DNA of 64,000 nucleotides from Symbiodinium natans (GCA_905221605.1 CAJNDS010001680.1:657501-721500), one strand, 5' to 3'; shown: positions 21,374 through 32,290, numbered from the stretch's first letter. Program-made: numbers and translations. The notes: generated by a model from the letters alone, not told the origin.

Positions 21374-21511
21374 GAGATCCTGAGGGAGTATTCGGGCAGA
21401 GAGCATGATAGAACATTGGGTTGCTTAACTCCCCCCCTTTGGACCCTCTCAGATGAAGCTATGGGCATGACCCCTCGAGCTTCCTTAAAAGCAGCCAGAC
21501 GGGATCTTTAG
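21374..21511 (+). CDS. Putative terminal exon
   Basis: AACTCAG precedes. 45 codons, including EILREYSGREHDRTLGCLTP and SDEAMGMTPRASLKAARRDL, then TAG. Confidence 0.45.
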   Translation, partial: EILREYSGREHDRTLGCLTPPLWTLSDEAMGMTPRASLKAARRDL

Positions 21512-22144
21512 AATTCCTTAGGCACCTGAAGTACCACGAAACCCAAAAACCCTCAAAACCCTAAAACCCTCTAAAACCCTCTAAAACCCTCTAAAACCCT
21601 AAACGCTAAACCCTTCGGGGGGAGGAGTCCTAAAGAGGAGGTCAAAATTTCAAGCCGCCTCTCCGCGCGTAGCCGGTGCTCGGGTTCGCTTCCTTTTGCC
21701 GCGAGCTGCTGCGCGCAGCACGAGGGCCAGCGCCTCATCGTTTTTGGGCTTGCGGGTGTTTGGGGCCAAGGGGGTGTTTGGGGTTGAGGGTTTTTGGGCT
21801 TGTGGGTGTTTGGGTTGAGGGTTTTTGGGGGCTTGTGGGTGTTTGGGGTTGAGGGTTGTTGGGGCTTGTGGGTATTAGGGCGTTCAGGGTTTTAGGGGTC
21901 ATTTAGGGTTCAGAGCGCTGGTTTTTTGGTTTTGTTTTTTTGCTGCTTTTGTTTTTGTTTGCGTGGCAATAGCAGAATTTTTTGGGCTTTGGGATTTACC
22001 GGATTAGAGGGTTTGGGGCCGGGGGGATTTACCGGGTTAGAGGGGTTGACGAGGGTTGACGAGCTTAGGGCTTCTAACCTATTTGTTGTTCGGGTTTAGG
22101 GTTTAGGGTTTAGGGTTTAGGGTTTAGGGTTTTGGTTTTGGCAG

Positions 22145-22221
22145 AAGGATTCACAAAGTCTGTGGCAGCTTGCATGGCTCTTAGGCTCTTAGGGCTTCGG
22201 GCGACAACCACAATTGCCATT
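22145..22221 (+). CDS. Putative exon
   Basis: TTGGCAG precedes and GTAGAG follows. The frame reads GFTKSVAACMALRLLGLRAT then TTIAI. Confidence 0.38.
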
Positions 22222-22225
22222 GTAG

Positions 22226-22327
22226 AGCCCTAAACCCTAAACCCTAAACCCTAAACCCTAAACCCTAAACCCTAAACCCTAAACCCTAAACCCTAAACCC
22301 TAAACCCTAAACCCTAAACCCTAAACC
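22226..22327 (-). repeat. CCCTAAA array
   Basis: About 14 heptamers after the island at 22145. Confidence 0.95.
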
Positions 22328-22745
22328 GGAGGCTCTCGCATCCTGCGCTTGAATTAGGCGGTTTCGGAGAAATGGTGTTTGGGCTTTCCACTTCGGAGCT
22401 TTAGTTCGTGTGTTTGTTGTTAGAGGTCCTCTGTCCACCTTATGAACCCCTAAATCCCCAATCCCTAAAACCCTTAAAGCCCTAAATCCTAAAATGGTTT
22501 TATAGTCTACAACCCTAAAAGCCCTGCAGGTTTTGGGTTTGGGGCGCTTGCCGTACTTTCGGATAGAGTAGATTCCACTGGGACCTAGTGCCCTTAAACC
22601 CAAAGCCCTAAACCCCGAGCTCTAAAACCCCTAAGGCAACCCTAAAACCTGAAACCCTAACCCAAAGCCCTATAAAGATTCCACTGGGACCCAGTGCCCT
22701 AAACCCTAAACCCTAAACCCTAAGCCCTGAACCCCTAAACCCCAA

Positions 22746-22833
22746 GCCCCACAAGTGCCAAAGTGAGGTCAGAGGACAGACTGCATGGTTTGAAGCCGGG
22801 CAGCCGGAGAAAGACGCCGCGGGGTGCTTGGAG
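22746..22833 (+). CDS. Putative exon, basic
   Basis: Convergent flanks. The frame reads SAKVRSEDRLHGLKPGSRRK then TPRGAW, with GT at 22834. Confidence 0.37.
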
Positions 22834-22992
22834 GTGGGGTTTAGGGTTTAGGGTTTGGGGTTTAGGGTTTAGGGGTTTAGGGTTTAGGGGTCAGGGTTTA
22901 GGGGTTTAGGGGTTTGGGGCTTAGGGGTTTAGGGGTTTCGGGTCTAGGGTGTCTAGGGTGTCTAGGGTGTCCAGGGTGTCTAGGGTTTAGGG

Positions 22993-23126
22993 CCTACTTG
23001 CAGGTTCAGGGGACAAAGTGTAGGTAGAACCCACATACAAGCCCTTGAGTACCCCAAGAGGGTTAACAATTGGGTGATAAGTGCAGGTATCATTGGGTTA
23101 CTAAGTACCATGAACCTCCAAGTAGG
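22993..23126. mobile_element. MITE-like element, family D
   Basis: CCTACTTGCAGGTTCAGGGG at the left and CCATGAACCTCCAAGTAGG at the right, with GGTTACTAAGTACC inside. Confidence 0.62.
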
Positions 23127-23299
23127 GCCTAGGGCGGAACAGGGTTTAGGGCGGGGTTCCCCAACCGTGAAACCCCAAATCTTTCCCCTCCTCCCCTAGC
23201 AGCCGCCCCAGTTAACAGCGAGCCTCAAGGGGTCTGTTCTTTAGGGTTTTTGGGGGTCAAGCCCTAAACCCTAAAACCTACAGCTGGCAGTCCTTAAGA

Positions 23300-23364
23300 G
23301 GGATTCTAGTAGGGGGTACTATAATCCCTATTAAGGACCGTTAGTATAAGGGGGAACATCCCAA
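23300..23364. mobile_element. MITE-like half, family C
   Basis: TAGGGGGTACTATAATCCCT to GTATAAGGGGGAACATCCCAA, the right half of family C. Confidence 0.5.
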
Positions 23365-23615
23365 CCCCAAACCCTAAACCTTTTGGGGTTTAGGGTGTCG
23401 CTTTTTTTACGGACTTGAGCTCTGGGGGCTTTAAATCTTGAGAATCCCAAACCCGGCACTATTGCAAGTTGTATTAGGGTTTAGGGTTTAGGGTTAAAGG
23501 TCTAGAGTTCTGTTTAGGGTTTAGGGTATAGCCTTCCATCCGGTGCTTCTTTGACCCGTGCAAGAAAATAGGGTTCTGGGTTCCTGAGGGGTGAGAGTTT
23601 GGCGACATCTTCCAG

Positions 23616-23666
23616 ATCCGACCTTCTTCCGAATGCGGAAGCCATTTACAATGCTTTGAGAGAGAG
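23616..23666 (+). CDS. Weak exon candidate upstream of the RCC1-like pseudogene
   Basis: CTTCCAG precedes and GTTTCA follows. Two frames are open; one reads SDLLPNAEAIYNALRE and the other PDPTFFRMRKPFTML. Confidence 0.3.
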
Positions 23667-23692
23667 GTTTCAGGGTTTAAGGTTTGGGGGCC

Positions 23693-24889
23693 ATGGCGAT
23701 TTCGGTTGATGTGCGTCTGCTCAGCGGCAGGAGTGTCTCTCTTGAGATTAGGAAGATTCACCTGTGGAGATGTTGAACCAACGCGCGCAGAGCGCTCTGG
23801 CTGTTGGCAGAGGGCGGCTGTTGAGTGCTAATGGCCAAGTCCTGGATGTAGCACAGACAGTCAAGCGGGCAAGGATTCAAAGCGGTGCTGAGCTATGCCT
23901 GCAAGTACGACTGATGCAAGTCGCAGCTTCGATGTGGTCAGATGCATTAAGGGCTCGTGCTTTTGCCGCGATCCTCGGAGATGGCTTTGTCGAAACCTGG
24001 GGTGATTCTGGTTCTGGTGGCGATAGCAACTCTGTGCAAGCTGGGCTGAAAGGCGTGCAGCACATCCAAGCTTCTCAGGCTGCTTTTGCCGCAATTCTCG
24101 GTGATGGCTCGGTCGTATCCTGGGGCGACGCCGATTATGGTGGCGACAGCAGGTCAGTGCAATCTCAGCTGAAAGGCGTCCAGCACATCCAAGCTTCTGC
24201 TCGCGCCTTTGCTGCAATCCTTGGTGATGGATCTGTTGTGACCTGGGGCCGTGCTGATCTTGGTGGCGACAGCAGCTTAGTGCAAGCTCAGCGGAAGGGC
24301 GTGCAGCACATCCAATCTTCTCTATTTGCTTTTGCTGCAATCCTCGGCGACGGATCCGTCGTGACCTATTTGCTTTTGCTGCAATCCTCGGCGACGGATC
24401 CGTCGTGACCTATTTGCTTTTGCTGCAATCCTCGGCGACGGATCCGTCGTGACCTGGGGAAGTGCTGAGTCTGGCGGTGACAGCAGTTCCGTGCAAGCTC
24501 AGCTGTCGGGAGTCCAGCACGTCCAAGCCTCCGCACGTGCATTTGCAGCAATCCTCTACGACGGATCTGTCGTGACTTGGGGCACTGCTTGGTCTGGCGG
24601 CAACAGCAGTTGCGTGCAAGCTCATCTGAAAGACGTGCAGTACATCCAAGCTTCTCAGTATGCTTTTGCCGCAATCCTCGGCGACGGATCCGTCGTGACC
24701 TGGGGCTGTGCCGATTCTGGCGGTGACAGCAGTTCCGTGCAAGCTCAGCTGAAGGGAGTTCAGCACGTCCAAGGTTCTGCCAATGCCTTTGCGGCAATCC
24801 TGTGTGATGGAACCGCTGTCACCTGGGGCATGGGAATGACAGCAAGTCCACGCAAGCTCAGCCAAGGGGTGCGCGTCACATCTAAAAGT
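23693..24889 (+). pseudogene. Decayed ubiquitin-like + RCC1-like repeat gene
   Basis: Homologous to the intact gene at 46515. It opens with MAISVDVRLLSGRSVSLEI, then loses one nucleotide near 23750 (GAGATT-AGG against GAGATTGAGG in the relative), which brings a stop within a few codons. The downstream frame resumes (LNQRAQSALAVGRGRLLS, then RCC1-like units). A 44-bp segment present three times in tandem at 24323-24454 shifts the frame again, because two extra copies add 88 nt. About seven repeat units remain, and the last is deleted internally (after VTWGMG), so the normal C-terminus is missing. Three independent lesions argue for a pseudogene; a sequencing or assembly error could explain one of them but hardly all. 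Any transcript would give truncated proteins. Confidence 0.75.
24323..24454 (+). repeat. 44-bp perfect tandem triplication inside the RCC1-like pseudogene
   Basis: The 44-bp unit starting TATTTGCTTTTGCTGCAATC and ending GTCGTGACC occurs at 24323-24366, 24367-24410 and 24411-24454 without a mismatch that I can see. The period is not a multiple of three, so it breaks the reading frame. Confidence 0.9.
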
Positions 24890-25126
24890 CCACTCTCGTG
24901 TTGGGCCTGCCCCTAGACGGCGCTTTGCTCGCAGAGCGGCAGAGCGTTGCCAACGAGTTCGTCCAGCAAGTAGCCTTCAGCATCATACCCGTGGCAGTAT
25001 TCTTCCGATGTAATCCCAAAGGTCGCCAAAGCCCTACACCCTGCTTACTATACCCCCTAAACCTCCAAACCCTCAACGCCAAGCCTTTAGCTCCCGTAAG
25101 ATGGAAGGCAAGGCTCGACTTTGAAC

Positions 25127-25190
25127 TTCTTGGAGGTTCAGGGTACTTAGTAACCCATGAACAGTTATGGCTGGGTTACTAAGTACCATA
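25127..25190. mobile_element. Short MITE-like element, family D
   Basis: GGTACTTAGTAACCCA and TGGGTTACTAAGTACC form a perfect 16-bp inverted pair separated by about 16 bp. Confidence 0.6.
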
Positions 25191-25239
25191 ACCCTAAACC
25201 CTAAACGGCCCTAAACCCTAGGCCCTAGACCCGAAACCC

Positions 25240-25432
25240 GAAACCCCAAACCCCAAACCCCAAACCCCAAACCCCAAACCCCAAACCCTAAACCCTAAAC
25301 CCTAAACCCTAAACCCTAAACCCTAACCCTAAACCCTAAACCCTAAACCCTAAACCCTAAACCCTAAACCCTAAACCCTAAACCCTAAACCCTAAACCCT
25401 AAACCCTAAACCCTAAACCCTAAACCTAAACC
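25240..25432 (-). repeat. CCCCAAA/CCCTAAA composite array
   Basis: A block of CCCCAAA units passes into about 22 CCCTAAA units. Confidence 0.95.
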
Positions 25433-26105
25433 CTGAACCATGAACCTCCAAGTTGGGGAACTTCCCGGCAGGCAGCCTGACCCCTCTCCCCGCTCCCCTG
25501 CCCCCCAAGACTAGATTTTAAGGCTCCAAATGGCTCCAAGCAAGTACACTCTATGTAGCACACCCCAAAGTCTAAATTTTAGACCCTAAGCCCTAAACCC
25601 TAAACCCTACACCCTAAACCCTAAACCCCGAAGTAGTGGTTGTTTTCTACCCTCAGAGCTTTGGCGTTATAAGGACCGGACCAAGGAGTCACAAGAAATA
25701 TTCAGGGCGATTGTTTTTTTTTTTTTTTGGGGGGGGGGTTTAGGGTTTTGGTTTAGGGTTTAGGGTTTAGGGTTTAGTTTTAGGGTTTGGGTTTAGGGGG
25801 GGGGGGGGGGTGGGGGTGCGGATGTGTGGGGGGAGGTCGGAGGTGATGACCAACTAACGTACTAGCTTCCCTAGAGTTGTCAGCCCATCACCGGGGGTTT
25901 GGGGTCTAGGCTAGGGTCCACGCTGAGGCGTGGACGGGATCCCAGATACATTCCGCTTGGGATCGCGGGTGTAGGATTTTGCAGGCGTTTAGGGTGTAAA
26001 CCAAAAACCCGAGACCACTAAAACCTAACAACCCTCACAACGCTAATGACCCTATAGCTTGGGAAAGGACTGTTAGTATAATTAGGGGGGAGCATCCAAA
26101 CGCCG

Positions 26106-26230
26106 TAAACCCTAAACCCTAAACCCTAAACCCTAAACCCTAAACCCTAAACCCTAAACCCTAAACCCTAAACCCTAAACCCTAAACCCTAAACCCTAAA
26201 CCCTAAACCCTAAACCCTAAACCCTAAACC
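26106..26230 (-). repeat. CCCTAAA array
   Basis: About 17 heptamers. Confidence 0.95.
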
Positions 26231-26397
26231 CAACAAGAAAGGTAGAGGATTCGGGGGGGGGGGGGGGGGGCATACTTCGAGCGCAGGGCTCCCAGGGCCA
26301 AGTGAATCCTCTTCCGAGTTTGCTCTTGGGGATTTTGAGGGTTTAGGGTTTAGGGTTTAGGGTTTAGGGTTTAGGGTTTAGGGTTTAGGGGTCTAGG

Positions 26398-26490
26398 ATA
26401 CTGCGGATTCTGTGCTCAGTGAAGGTTGCATTAGATCGGCGGAGCACCGCTCGCCAGAGACTGCGCCTAGACGCCCCGTATAGCCTCTAG
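26398..26490 (+). CDS. Putative exon ending in a stop
   Basis: After a TTTAGGG array. The frame reads RILRILCSVKVALDRRSTAR then QRLRLDAPYSL and TAG. Confidence 0.38.
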   Translation: MLRILCSVKVALDRRSTARQRLRLDAPYSL

Positions 26491-26785
26491 TTCTGGGGCT
26501 GGGGCCTGGGGGGCTCCTATCTCATAATTACAGGGCCGCCCAACTGAACTCTAACCGTACTTCTTCTTCTCATTTAGTAGGTTCCCCCCCCCCCCAAAAA
26601 AAAAAATGACAAGAAAAAGGAGCACCAAGTCTAGAAGCAGACTTGTGAGCTGCACCCCAAACCCCAAACCCTAAGCCCCAAGCCCTAAACCCTACACGCT
26701 AAACACCCCATACCCTAAACCCCAAACCCCAAACGCCCCAAACCCTAAACCCTAAACCCTAAACCCTAAACCCTAAACCCTAAAC

Positions 26786-26885
26786 CCGAGAGCTTCAAGT
26801 TCTTAGTGCCGCAGCCTCTTTTGGCTGGTCTCGCGCCACTGCCTCCTTGGGAAACAGGGCGCAGCTCTCTCTAAAAGCAGCTTAG
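26786..26885 (+). CDS. Putative exon
   Basis: Directly after CCCTAAA. The frame reads RELQVLSAAASFGWSRATAS then LGNRAQLSLKAA and TAG. Confidence 0.42.
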
Positions 26886-27158
26886 AAGCACATCTCTGCC
26901 GCGAGCTCAGCCGGTGGGGTTTGGGGTTTTAGGGTTTAGGGTTTAGGGTTTAGGGTTTAGGGCTTGGGGTTTAGGGTCGCTAGAATGGTTTTTAAAGGAT
27001 TTGAAAGGTGCCTTGAAGGTAAGGTGCGCACCACATATGCGGCACAAGAGCATCAACATCGGGTTTGTGGTTATAACCCTAAACCCCAAGCCCCTAAACC
27101 CTAAACTCTAAACCCTGAACGTATGATCCGCCGCCGCTGTCGGCAATTTTAATCACAG

Positions 27159-27192
27159 GAGAGATCGAAGAGCTTGAGGGCATGACTTCATG
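27159..27192 (+). CDS. Possible micro-exon
   Basis: AATCACAG precedes and GTGAAG follows. The frame reads EIEELEGMTS. Confidence 0.33.
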
Positions 27193-27444
27193 GTGAAGGT
27201 TCAGGGTTCAGGGTTCGGGGTTTGGGGTTTAGGGTTTAGGGTTCAGGGTTTAGGGTCTAGGGTTTAGGGTTTAGGGTTTAGGGATAGCAACGGCGCGGGC
27301 AGGCAATAGCAGAATCACGCTGGACATGTTTTCGGTCCAAGGGTAGTCCATTAAAATGATCCCAACCCTTTTTGTTGAAAGGTTTCTGGTCTTTGTACCC
27401 TTGAGTTTTAAAGGGTCTGTAAGGTAGATAAGGAGCAACTGCCC

Positions 27445-27576
27445 TTACTTGGAGGTTTTGGGTACTTAGTAGTGCAAAATCGGTGTAGTTATAGCCCACA
27501 TGTAAGCCCCATAGTTATCCTAAGAGGGTTACAATTGGGCTATAAGTATAAGTACAGTTATATAATTGAGTTACTA
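27445..27576. mobile_element. MITE-like element, family D
   Basis: Starts TTACTTGGAGGTTTTGGGTA and ends with the weaker GAGTTACTACCTC. The interior AGAGGGTTACAATTGGG matches the copy at 22993. Confidence 0.5.
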
Positions 27577-27697
27577 CCTCTAAACCCTAAAGCCTAAACC
27601 CTATACCCTAAACCCTAAACCCTAAACCCTAAACCCTAAACCCTAAACCCTAAACCCTAAACCAGTACCAAGTAGACTCCTGCTCACGTCATTGCAG

Positions 27698-27766
27698 AAA
27701 CAGCTCCGCTTGGACAAGGAGACCTTGTGCCAGCTGCTGCTTTGTTTGATGTTCATTGCCATGCGG
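27698..27766 (+). CDS. Well bounded exon
   Basis: GTCATTGCAG and GTACTT enclose exactly 23 codons, KQLRLDKETLCQLLLCLMFI then AMR. The left flank is CCCTAAA plus 37 nt. Confidence 0.52.
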
Positions 27767-27784
27767 GTACTTCGCGTAGTTGGT

Positions 27785-27841
27785 CTTATATGTATATGTG
27801 TATATATATATATATATGCTGTATATATATATATATATATA
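27785..27841. repeat. TA microsatellite
   Basis: Two TA runs separated by TGCTG. Confidence 0.92.
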
Positions 27842-28035
27842 CACTCCCCCCTCCCGCTCTCTGCCCCCCCCCCACCCCCCCAAAGATCTACATATCTGGT
27901 AGCCCCCCTTCCAGTTATCTACCCATTTTGGCCTCTTACGCAGGTTTACGTGACGTAGGGGAGAGGGGGGGGGGGGGTAGACTAAACCCTCAACCCTCCA
28001 CCCTAAACCCTGAACCCTGAACCCCGAACCCTAAA

Positions 28036-28110
28036 GAGCAATCAGGCCAAGACCATGCAGGATTGTGTGACCGATTGGCAGACATCTCAGATCAGCCCAA
28101 GAAGGGCTGA
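28036..28110 (+). CDS. Putative exon, frame ambiguous
   Basis: One frame reads EQSGQDHAGLCDRLADISDQ then PKKG and TGA. A second, from CAG at 28044, reads AKTMQDCVTDWQTSQISPRR. Confidence 0.38.
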   Translation, partial: EQSGQDHAGLCDRLADISDQPKKG

Positions 28111-28189
28111 GGGTTGAACCGTGGGATGGGTGTTTTCGGGTTTAGGGTTTAAAAGGTTAGGGTTTAGGGTGTAGGTGGTAAGGGTTCAT

Positions 28190-28305
28190 AGGGTTTATAG
28201 GGTTTTTAGGGTTTATAGGGTTTATAGGGTTTATAGGGTTTATAGGGTTTATAGGGTTTATAGGGTTTATAGGGTTTATAGGGTTTATAGGGTTTAGGGT
28301 TTAGG
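28190..28305 (+). repeat. TTTATAGGG variant array
   Basis: About ten tandem 9-mers, a homogenised derivative of the telomere-like unit. Confidence 0.95.
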
Positions 28306-28378
28306 TGGAAAGGGTTGTGTAGGGTTTAGGGTTCAGGTGGTAGGGGTTTAGGGTTTAGGACTTTCCATCTACTGACAG

Positions 28379-28437
28379 ACAAGGCCTTGTTCCACAAGCT
28401 GCATCCTTACTTGGCGTGCCCGCATCAAAATCTTCAG
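28379..28437 (+). CDS. Putative exon
   Basis: CTGACAG precedes and GTTCTC follows. The frame reads KALFHKLHPYLACPHQNLQ. Confidence 0.45.
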
Positions 28438-28700
28438 GTTCTCATCCTACCCCTTCACATTCCCCGTGCCTCCCCCCCCCCTCCAAAAAAAACAAAGGCG
28501 GAAATCCCCAAAGACCCGTCCGTGGTCTTCGGCTTTCGTTGCTGCAGAACTTTGCATGTGTGAAAAAAATCTAAACGCAAAGCTCTAAATCATTACCCTT
28601 CGCACAGTTTACTCACGATTGCATTGCTTAAGTAGGGGGGCTTTGGAAGCCTAAACCCTAAACCCTAAACCCTAAACCCTAAACCCTAAACCCTAAACCC

Positions 28701-28771
28701 CACTGTTCAAAGAGTTTTGGGTGAGGCAGAGCCCTGTGATTCCGCCCACTATCCGCCGTAGGGGGGCCCAG
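28701..28771 (+). CDS. Putative exon
   Basis: Convergent flanks. The frame reads LFKEFWVRQSPVIPPTIRRR then GAQ, followed by GGTTCGG. Confidence 0.43.
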
Positions 28772-29494
28772 GGTTCGGGGTTCAGGGTTTGGGGTTTAGG
28801 GTTTAGGGTTTAGGGTTTGGGGTTTGGGGTTTAGGGTTTAGGGTTTAGGGTTTAGGGTTTAGGGTTCTAAAGGGGTCTGGGGTTCAGGGTTTAGGGCTTA
28901 GGGCTTTAGGAACTTTAGGGGTTGAGGGGTTTAGGGTTTGGGGATGTAGGGTTGTTGCTTTTGGAGTTGTTGGCGATACTGTTGCGCGTTTAGGCTTTAG
29001 AGTTAAGCCTACGCCCTACACACGAGACCCTGATGGAATCAGTAGTCAGATTCTTTGTCCCATGTTCAGTAGCTAGCGGAGATTAGCTTGAACTGGCCTA
29101 ATCCCGGAACCCTAACTGACCTAAGCCCTAAACCCTGTTGAGCCCTGAACCCCTAAACCGCTGAACCCTAAACTTTATCTATCGTCCCGACAAACCTCGA
29201 ATTTTTAGAATTCTTCATCCACGTCAGCTCTTCAACCCTACAATCCCTAAACCCTAAACCCTAATCCCCCGCTCAAACCCCGGAGAGCCATCATACCTAT
29301 CAGCCCTCAACCCTGAACCGCAAACGAAGCCATATCTGAGCCAGTGGGAACCCCTTTAGGGTTCAGGGTTTAGGGTTAAGGGTTACGGGTTTAGGGTTTT
29401 AGAGTTTAGGGTTTAGGGTTTTTAAGGACCAACCTTAATGCCATCCCTCTGATTTGGGGTTTAGGGGTTTGGGGATTAGGGTTTAGGGTTTAGG

Positions 29495-29590
29495 GCTGAC
29501 AAAGCCTTCAGCGAGAACCCTCCAACCGCTTTCTTTGAACGCTGGGCTCTTCAGACCCTCTTGCGCGACTACAAGTTTCATACCCGCCGT
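29495..29590 (+). CDS. Well supported exon
   Basis: 32 codons, ADKAFSENPPTAFFERWALQ then TLLRDYKFHTRR, with donor GTCAGT. The left flank is TTTAGGG; no clean AG lies at the start (TTAG|GG). Confidence 0.5.
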
Positions 29591-29810
29591 GTCAGTTTGG
29601 TGTCTAGTGCTCTTTGAGGTACATAGCCTTCACATGGAGATCGCCATGCTTGCTCCAAACCCTAAACCCGAAACCCTAAAAGGGGGGGAGGGGAGTAACC
29701 CTAAGCTCCAAACCAAAAAACAACCGAAACCCAAAACCCTACTTAAAACAACCCGCACTCCAAGCAAACCCTAAACCCTAAACCCTAAACCCTAAGCCCT
29801 AAGCCCCAAG

Positions 29811-29900
29811 CTCCATGAGTTGTTCCAGGCCCCTGGCGAGTTTTCGAAGAGGACCTCGAGGAGTGGGAGGGATGCTCTTGCTTGTCGATTGTTTTTCATG
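29811..29900 (+). CDS. Putative exon between convergent arrays
   Basis: AGCCCCAAG precedes and TTAGGG repeats follow. The frame reads LHELFQAPGEFSKRTSRSGR then DALACRLFFM. Confidence 0.42.
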
Positions 29901-30006
29901 TTAGGGTTTAGGGTTTCGGGTTTAGGGTTTAGGGTTTAGGGTTTAGGGTTCAGGGTTTCGGGCTTAATGGGGTTTAGGGTTTACGGTCTAGGGTTAGGGT
30001 TTAGGG

Positions 30007-30045
30007 CGAAGCCTGACCTAGAGGAAGCAAAGCCCAAGATGCCAC
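30007..30045 (+). CDS. Possible short exon
   Basis: The frame reads AKPDLEEAKPKMP, followed by GTAGGG. TTTAGGG lies to the left. Confidence 0.36.
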
Positions 30046-30507
30046 GTAGGGACTGTTTTCTATCATCCAATATCCGGGTCGGAATAATTTCTAGCAATGT
30101 TCCCTGATGGTCCCTATGTATTTCTACTCTAATAACCCCCCCCCAAAAAAAAAAACAAAAGTCCTATTCCAATTTTTCAGGCCCCTACAGCAGCCCTAAA
30201 CCCTAAACCCTAAACCCTACTGTAAGCCCTAAGCCCTAAACCCTAAACCCTAAGCCCTAAGCCCCAAACCCTAAACCCTAAACCCTAAAGAGTAGGGTGG
30301 CCGTAAGGAACCCAGAAAAAACTATGAGGCGAGCCCTTTAAGGCAATCGGCAGCATAAAGATTGTTTTCATCATGCTCGTTTTCTAGGGATGTAGGGTTT
30401 AGGGTATAGGGTTTTTGCACCCTAAACCCTAAACCCTAAACCCTAAACCCTAAACCCTAAACACTAAACCCTAAACCCTAAACCCTAAACCCTAAACCCT
30501 AAACCCC

Positions 30508-30595
30508 CTCAACCTGTTCCTGCTCAAGTCGAGAGCTCCCGTTGCCCGTGAGGCCAACACGAGTCGTGAACTTCACAATCGCAAGTCTTGGGAGG
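30508..30595 (+). CDS. Putative exon
   Basis: CCCTAAACCCC precedes and GGTTTTT follows. The frame reads LNLFLLKSRAPVAREANTSR then ELHNRKSWE. Confidence 0.45.
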
Positions 30596-30841
30596 GTTTT
30601 TTTGGTTTAGGGTTTAGGGTTTAGGGTTTAGGGTTTAGGTTTAGGCGCTTAGAGGGTTTGGCATATACCGCTTTAGGATCCGCAAGGCTTATGAGGCCTG
30701 TAGGGTTGAGGGTTTGGGGTTTAGGGTTTCGGGCTTAGGGTTGCGCAGCATATTGGGCTTATAGGCTTTGGGGGGGGCTTCGGGTTTACAGTGTCCGGTG
30801 TGTATACCAAGCCCTAAACCCTCAACCCCAAACCCTAAACC

Positions 30842-30958
30842 CTCTGTCGTGAGGAGAAGGTCACCAACTCAGCCAGTCAAATTGGCCAGGTGATCGCTGA
30901 CAGTTTGCTTGGAAGGGGTTTGCTCAGGCTTCGTTGTGAAAGTTACTTAGTAGAGTAG
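30842..30958 (+). CDS. Putative exon
   Basis: Frame LCREEKVTNSASQIGQVIAD then SLLGRGLLRLRCESYLVE and TAG. A donor at CAG|GTGATC (30890) could end it earlier. Confidence 0.45.
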   Translation, partial: LCREEKVTNSASQIGQVIADSLLGRGLLRLRCESYLVE

Positions 30959-31073
30959 GGTTTAGGGTTTAGGGTTTAGGGTTTAGGGTTTAGGGTTTAG
31001 GGTTTAGGGTTTAGGGTTTAGGGTTTAGGGTTTAGGGTTTAGGGTTTAGGGTTTAGGGTTTAGGGTTTAGGGC
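30957..31073 (+). repeat. TTTAGGG array
   Basis: About 16 perfect heptamers. Confidence 0.95.
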
Positions 31074-31422
31074 GCCGTACGCTCCGTCCCCGCAACACGC
31101 CTACACCCCAATTCCGCCCTAAACCATGTGAGGTTGGGCTGGGGTTAGGGCTTACAGGGAGTTACAGGGCTTGTAGCCTCAGGATCTTTGGATTGCCCTG
31201 CATGTCGCTACAATCACTCTAAACTCTAAACCCTCAAATGGGTGTGTACGAGAATAAAGGACCCCTACCGTAGACCCCCAAATAGTAGGAACCCTCTATT
31301 AAGGACCCAAATTGGGTTCCCCTAATATCGTAAGCCGCCAATATCCCTAAACCCTAAGCCCTAAACCCTAAACCCTAAATCCTAAACCCTAAACTCTAAA
31401 CCCTGGGCATCCATGAACTCAG

Positions 31423-31490
31423 CTGGGCCAGGCGGATCCGGAGGTGCGTGAGCAAATCGCCGCTGTACAGGCAGCGGAAGCTGTTCAAGG
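31423..31490 (+). CDS. Putative exon
   Basis: GAACTCAG precedes and GTTTAGGG follows at 31491. The frame reads LGQADPEVREQIAAVQAAEA then VQ. The flanks are convergent. Confidence 0.5.
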
Positions 31491-31879
31491 GTTTAGGGTT
31501 TAGGGTTTATATTATAGGGTGTAGGGTTTAGGGTTTAGGGTTTAGGGTTTAGGGGTGTGGGGATTTAGGGCAGACCCCGCCCCTCCAACCTCAAGGGGTA
31601 GTTTCAGGGTCTAGGGTCTAGGGCCTAGGGTTTATCCCTAAACCTTAAACCTTCAACCGAAAACCCTAATCAAACACTTCTAATCGTGCGTAGCAGAAGG
31701 TTCGTTGGTGGGCCTGGGAAAACGGGGTTCAGGGTGTCACGGCTCAGAAAGAAGGGTTTAGTGTTCGGGAAGGTCTACACCCGATGAAATCCTGTAAATC
31801 CCCGATTGAGCCTATAAACCCCTAAATATTCAAAGTCCTCAAACAGGAAACCCGCCCAAAACCCTAAACCCTAATTAGA

Positions 31880-32005
31880 CCCCAAACCCCAAACCCCAAA
31901 CCCCAAACCCCAAACCCCAAACCCCAAACCCCAAACCCCAAACCCCAAACCCCAAACCCCAAACCCCAAACCCTAAACCCTAAACCCTAAACCCTAAACC
32001 CTACA
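31880..32005 (-). repeat. CCCCAAA array grading into CCCTAAA
   Basis: About 13 CCCCAAA units and then CCCTAAA units, ending at the exon-like island 32013. Confidence 0.95.
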
Positions 32006-32012
32006 CCGCCAG

Positions 32013-32095
32013 GCCAAGGGAGCCCGTGTGGCCTTCCTTTCCCTGTCCGAATCTGCGCGTCAGACGTATTACCAGGCGCCATTGGCTAGGACAGG
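32013..32095 (+). CDS. Putative exon
   Basis: CACCGCCAG precedes and GTTTAGGG follows. The frame reads AKGARVAFLSLSESARQTYY then QAPLART. A CCCCAAA/CCCTAAA array lies to the left and a TTTAGGG array to the right. Confidence 0.52.
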
Positions 32096-32169
32096 GTTTA
32101 GGGTTTAGGGTTTAGGGTTTAGGGTTTAGGGTCTAGGGTCTAGGGTTTAGGGTTTAGGGTTTAGGGTTA

Positions 32170-32290
32170 CTAGGATCCAGAGTAGACCCCCTATTCCCTT
32201 TTTTTCTGCAGTTTAGGTTCCCACATGAGCCTCTTTAAACCAAAAATGGTACCCTCTCTTGTTTTGTTCCTAGGTTACTCTTGGGTCTAG
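32170..32290. mobile_element. MITE-like element, family A
   Basis: CTAGGATCCAGAGTAGACCC to CTAGGTTACTCTTGGGTCTAG-type right end. Confidence 0.68.

Larger units (their letters stand above)
24917..26395. other. Gene-poor stretch after the RCC1-like pseudogene
   Basis: Holds a family D element, long CCCCAAA/CCCTAAA arrays, a poly-G tract and a partial family C end (26065-26100). No convincing coding island. Confidence 0.6.

Noticed and set aside
27900-27930. Possible spliced-leader relic (CCATTTTGG)
   Set aside because: Only about nine bases match the dinoflagellate spliced leader and the rest differs. Chance is sufficient.
28190-28305. Regular spacing reminiscent of a CRISPR array
   Set aside because: Contiguous 9-mers without unique spacers; eukaryotic context.
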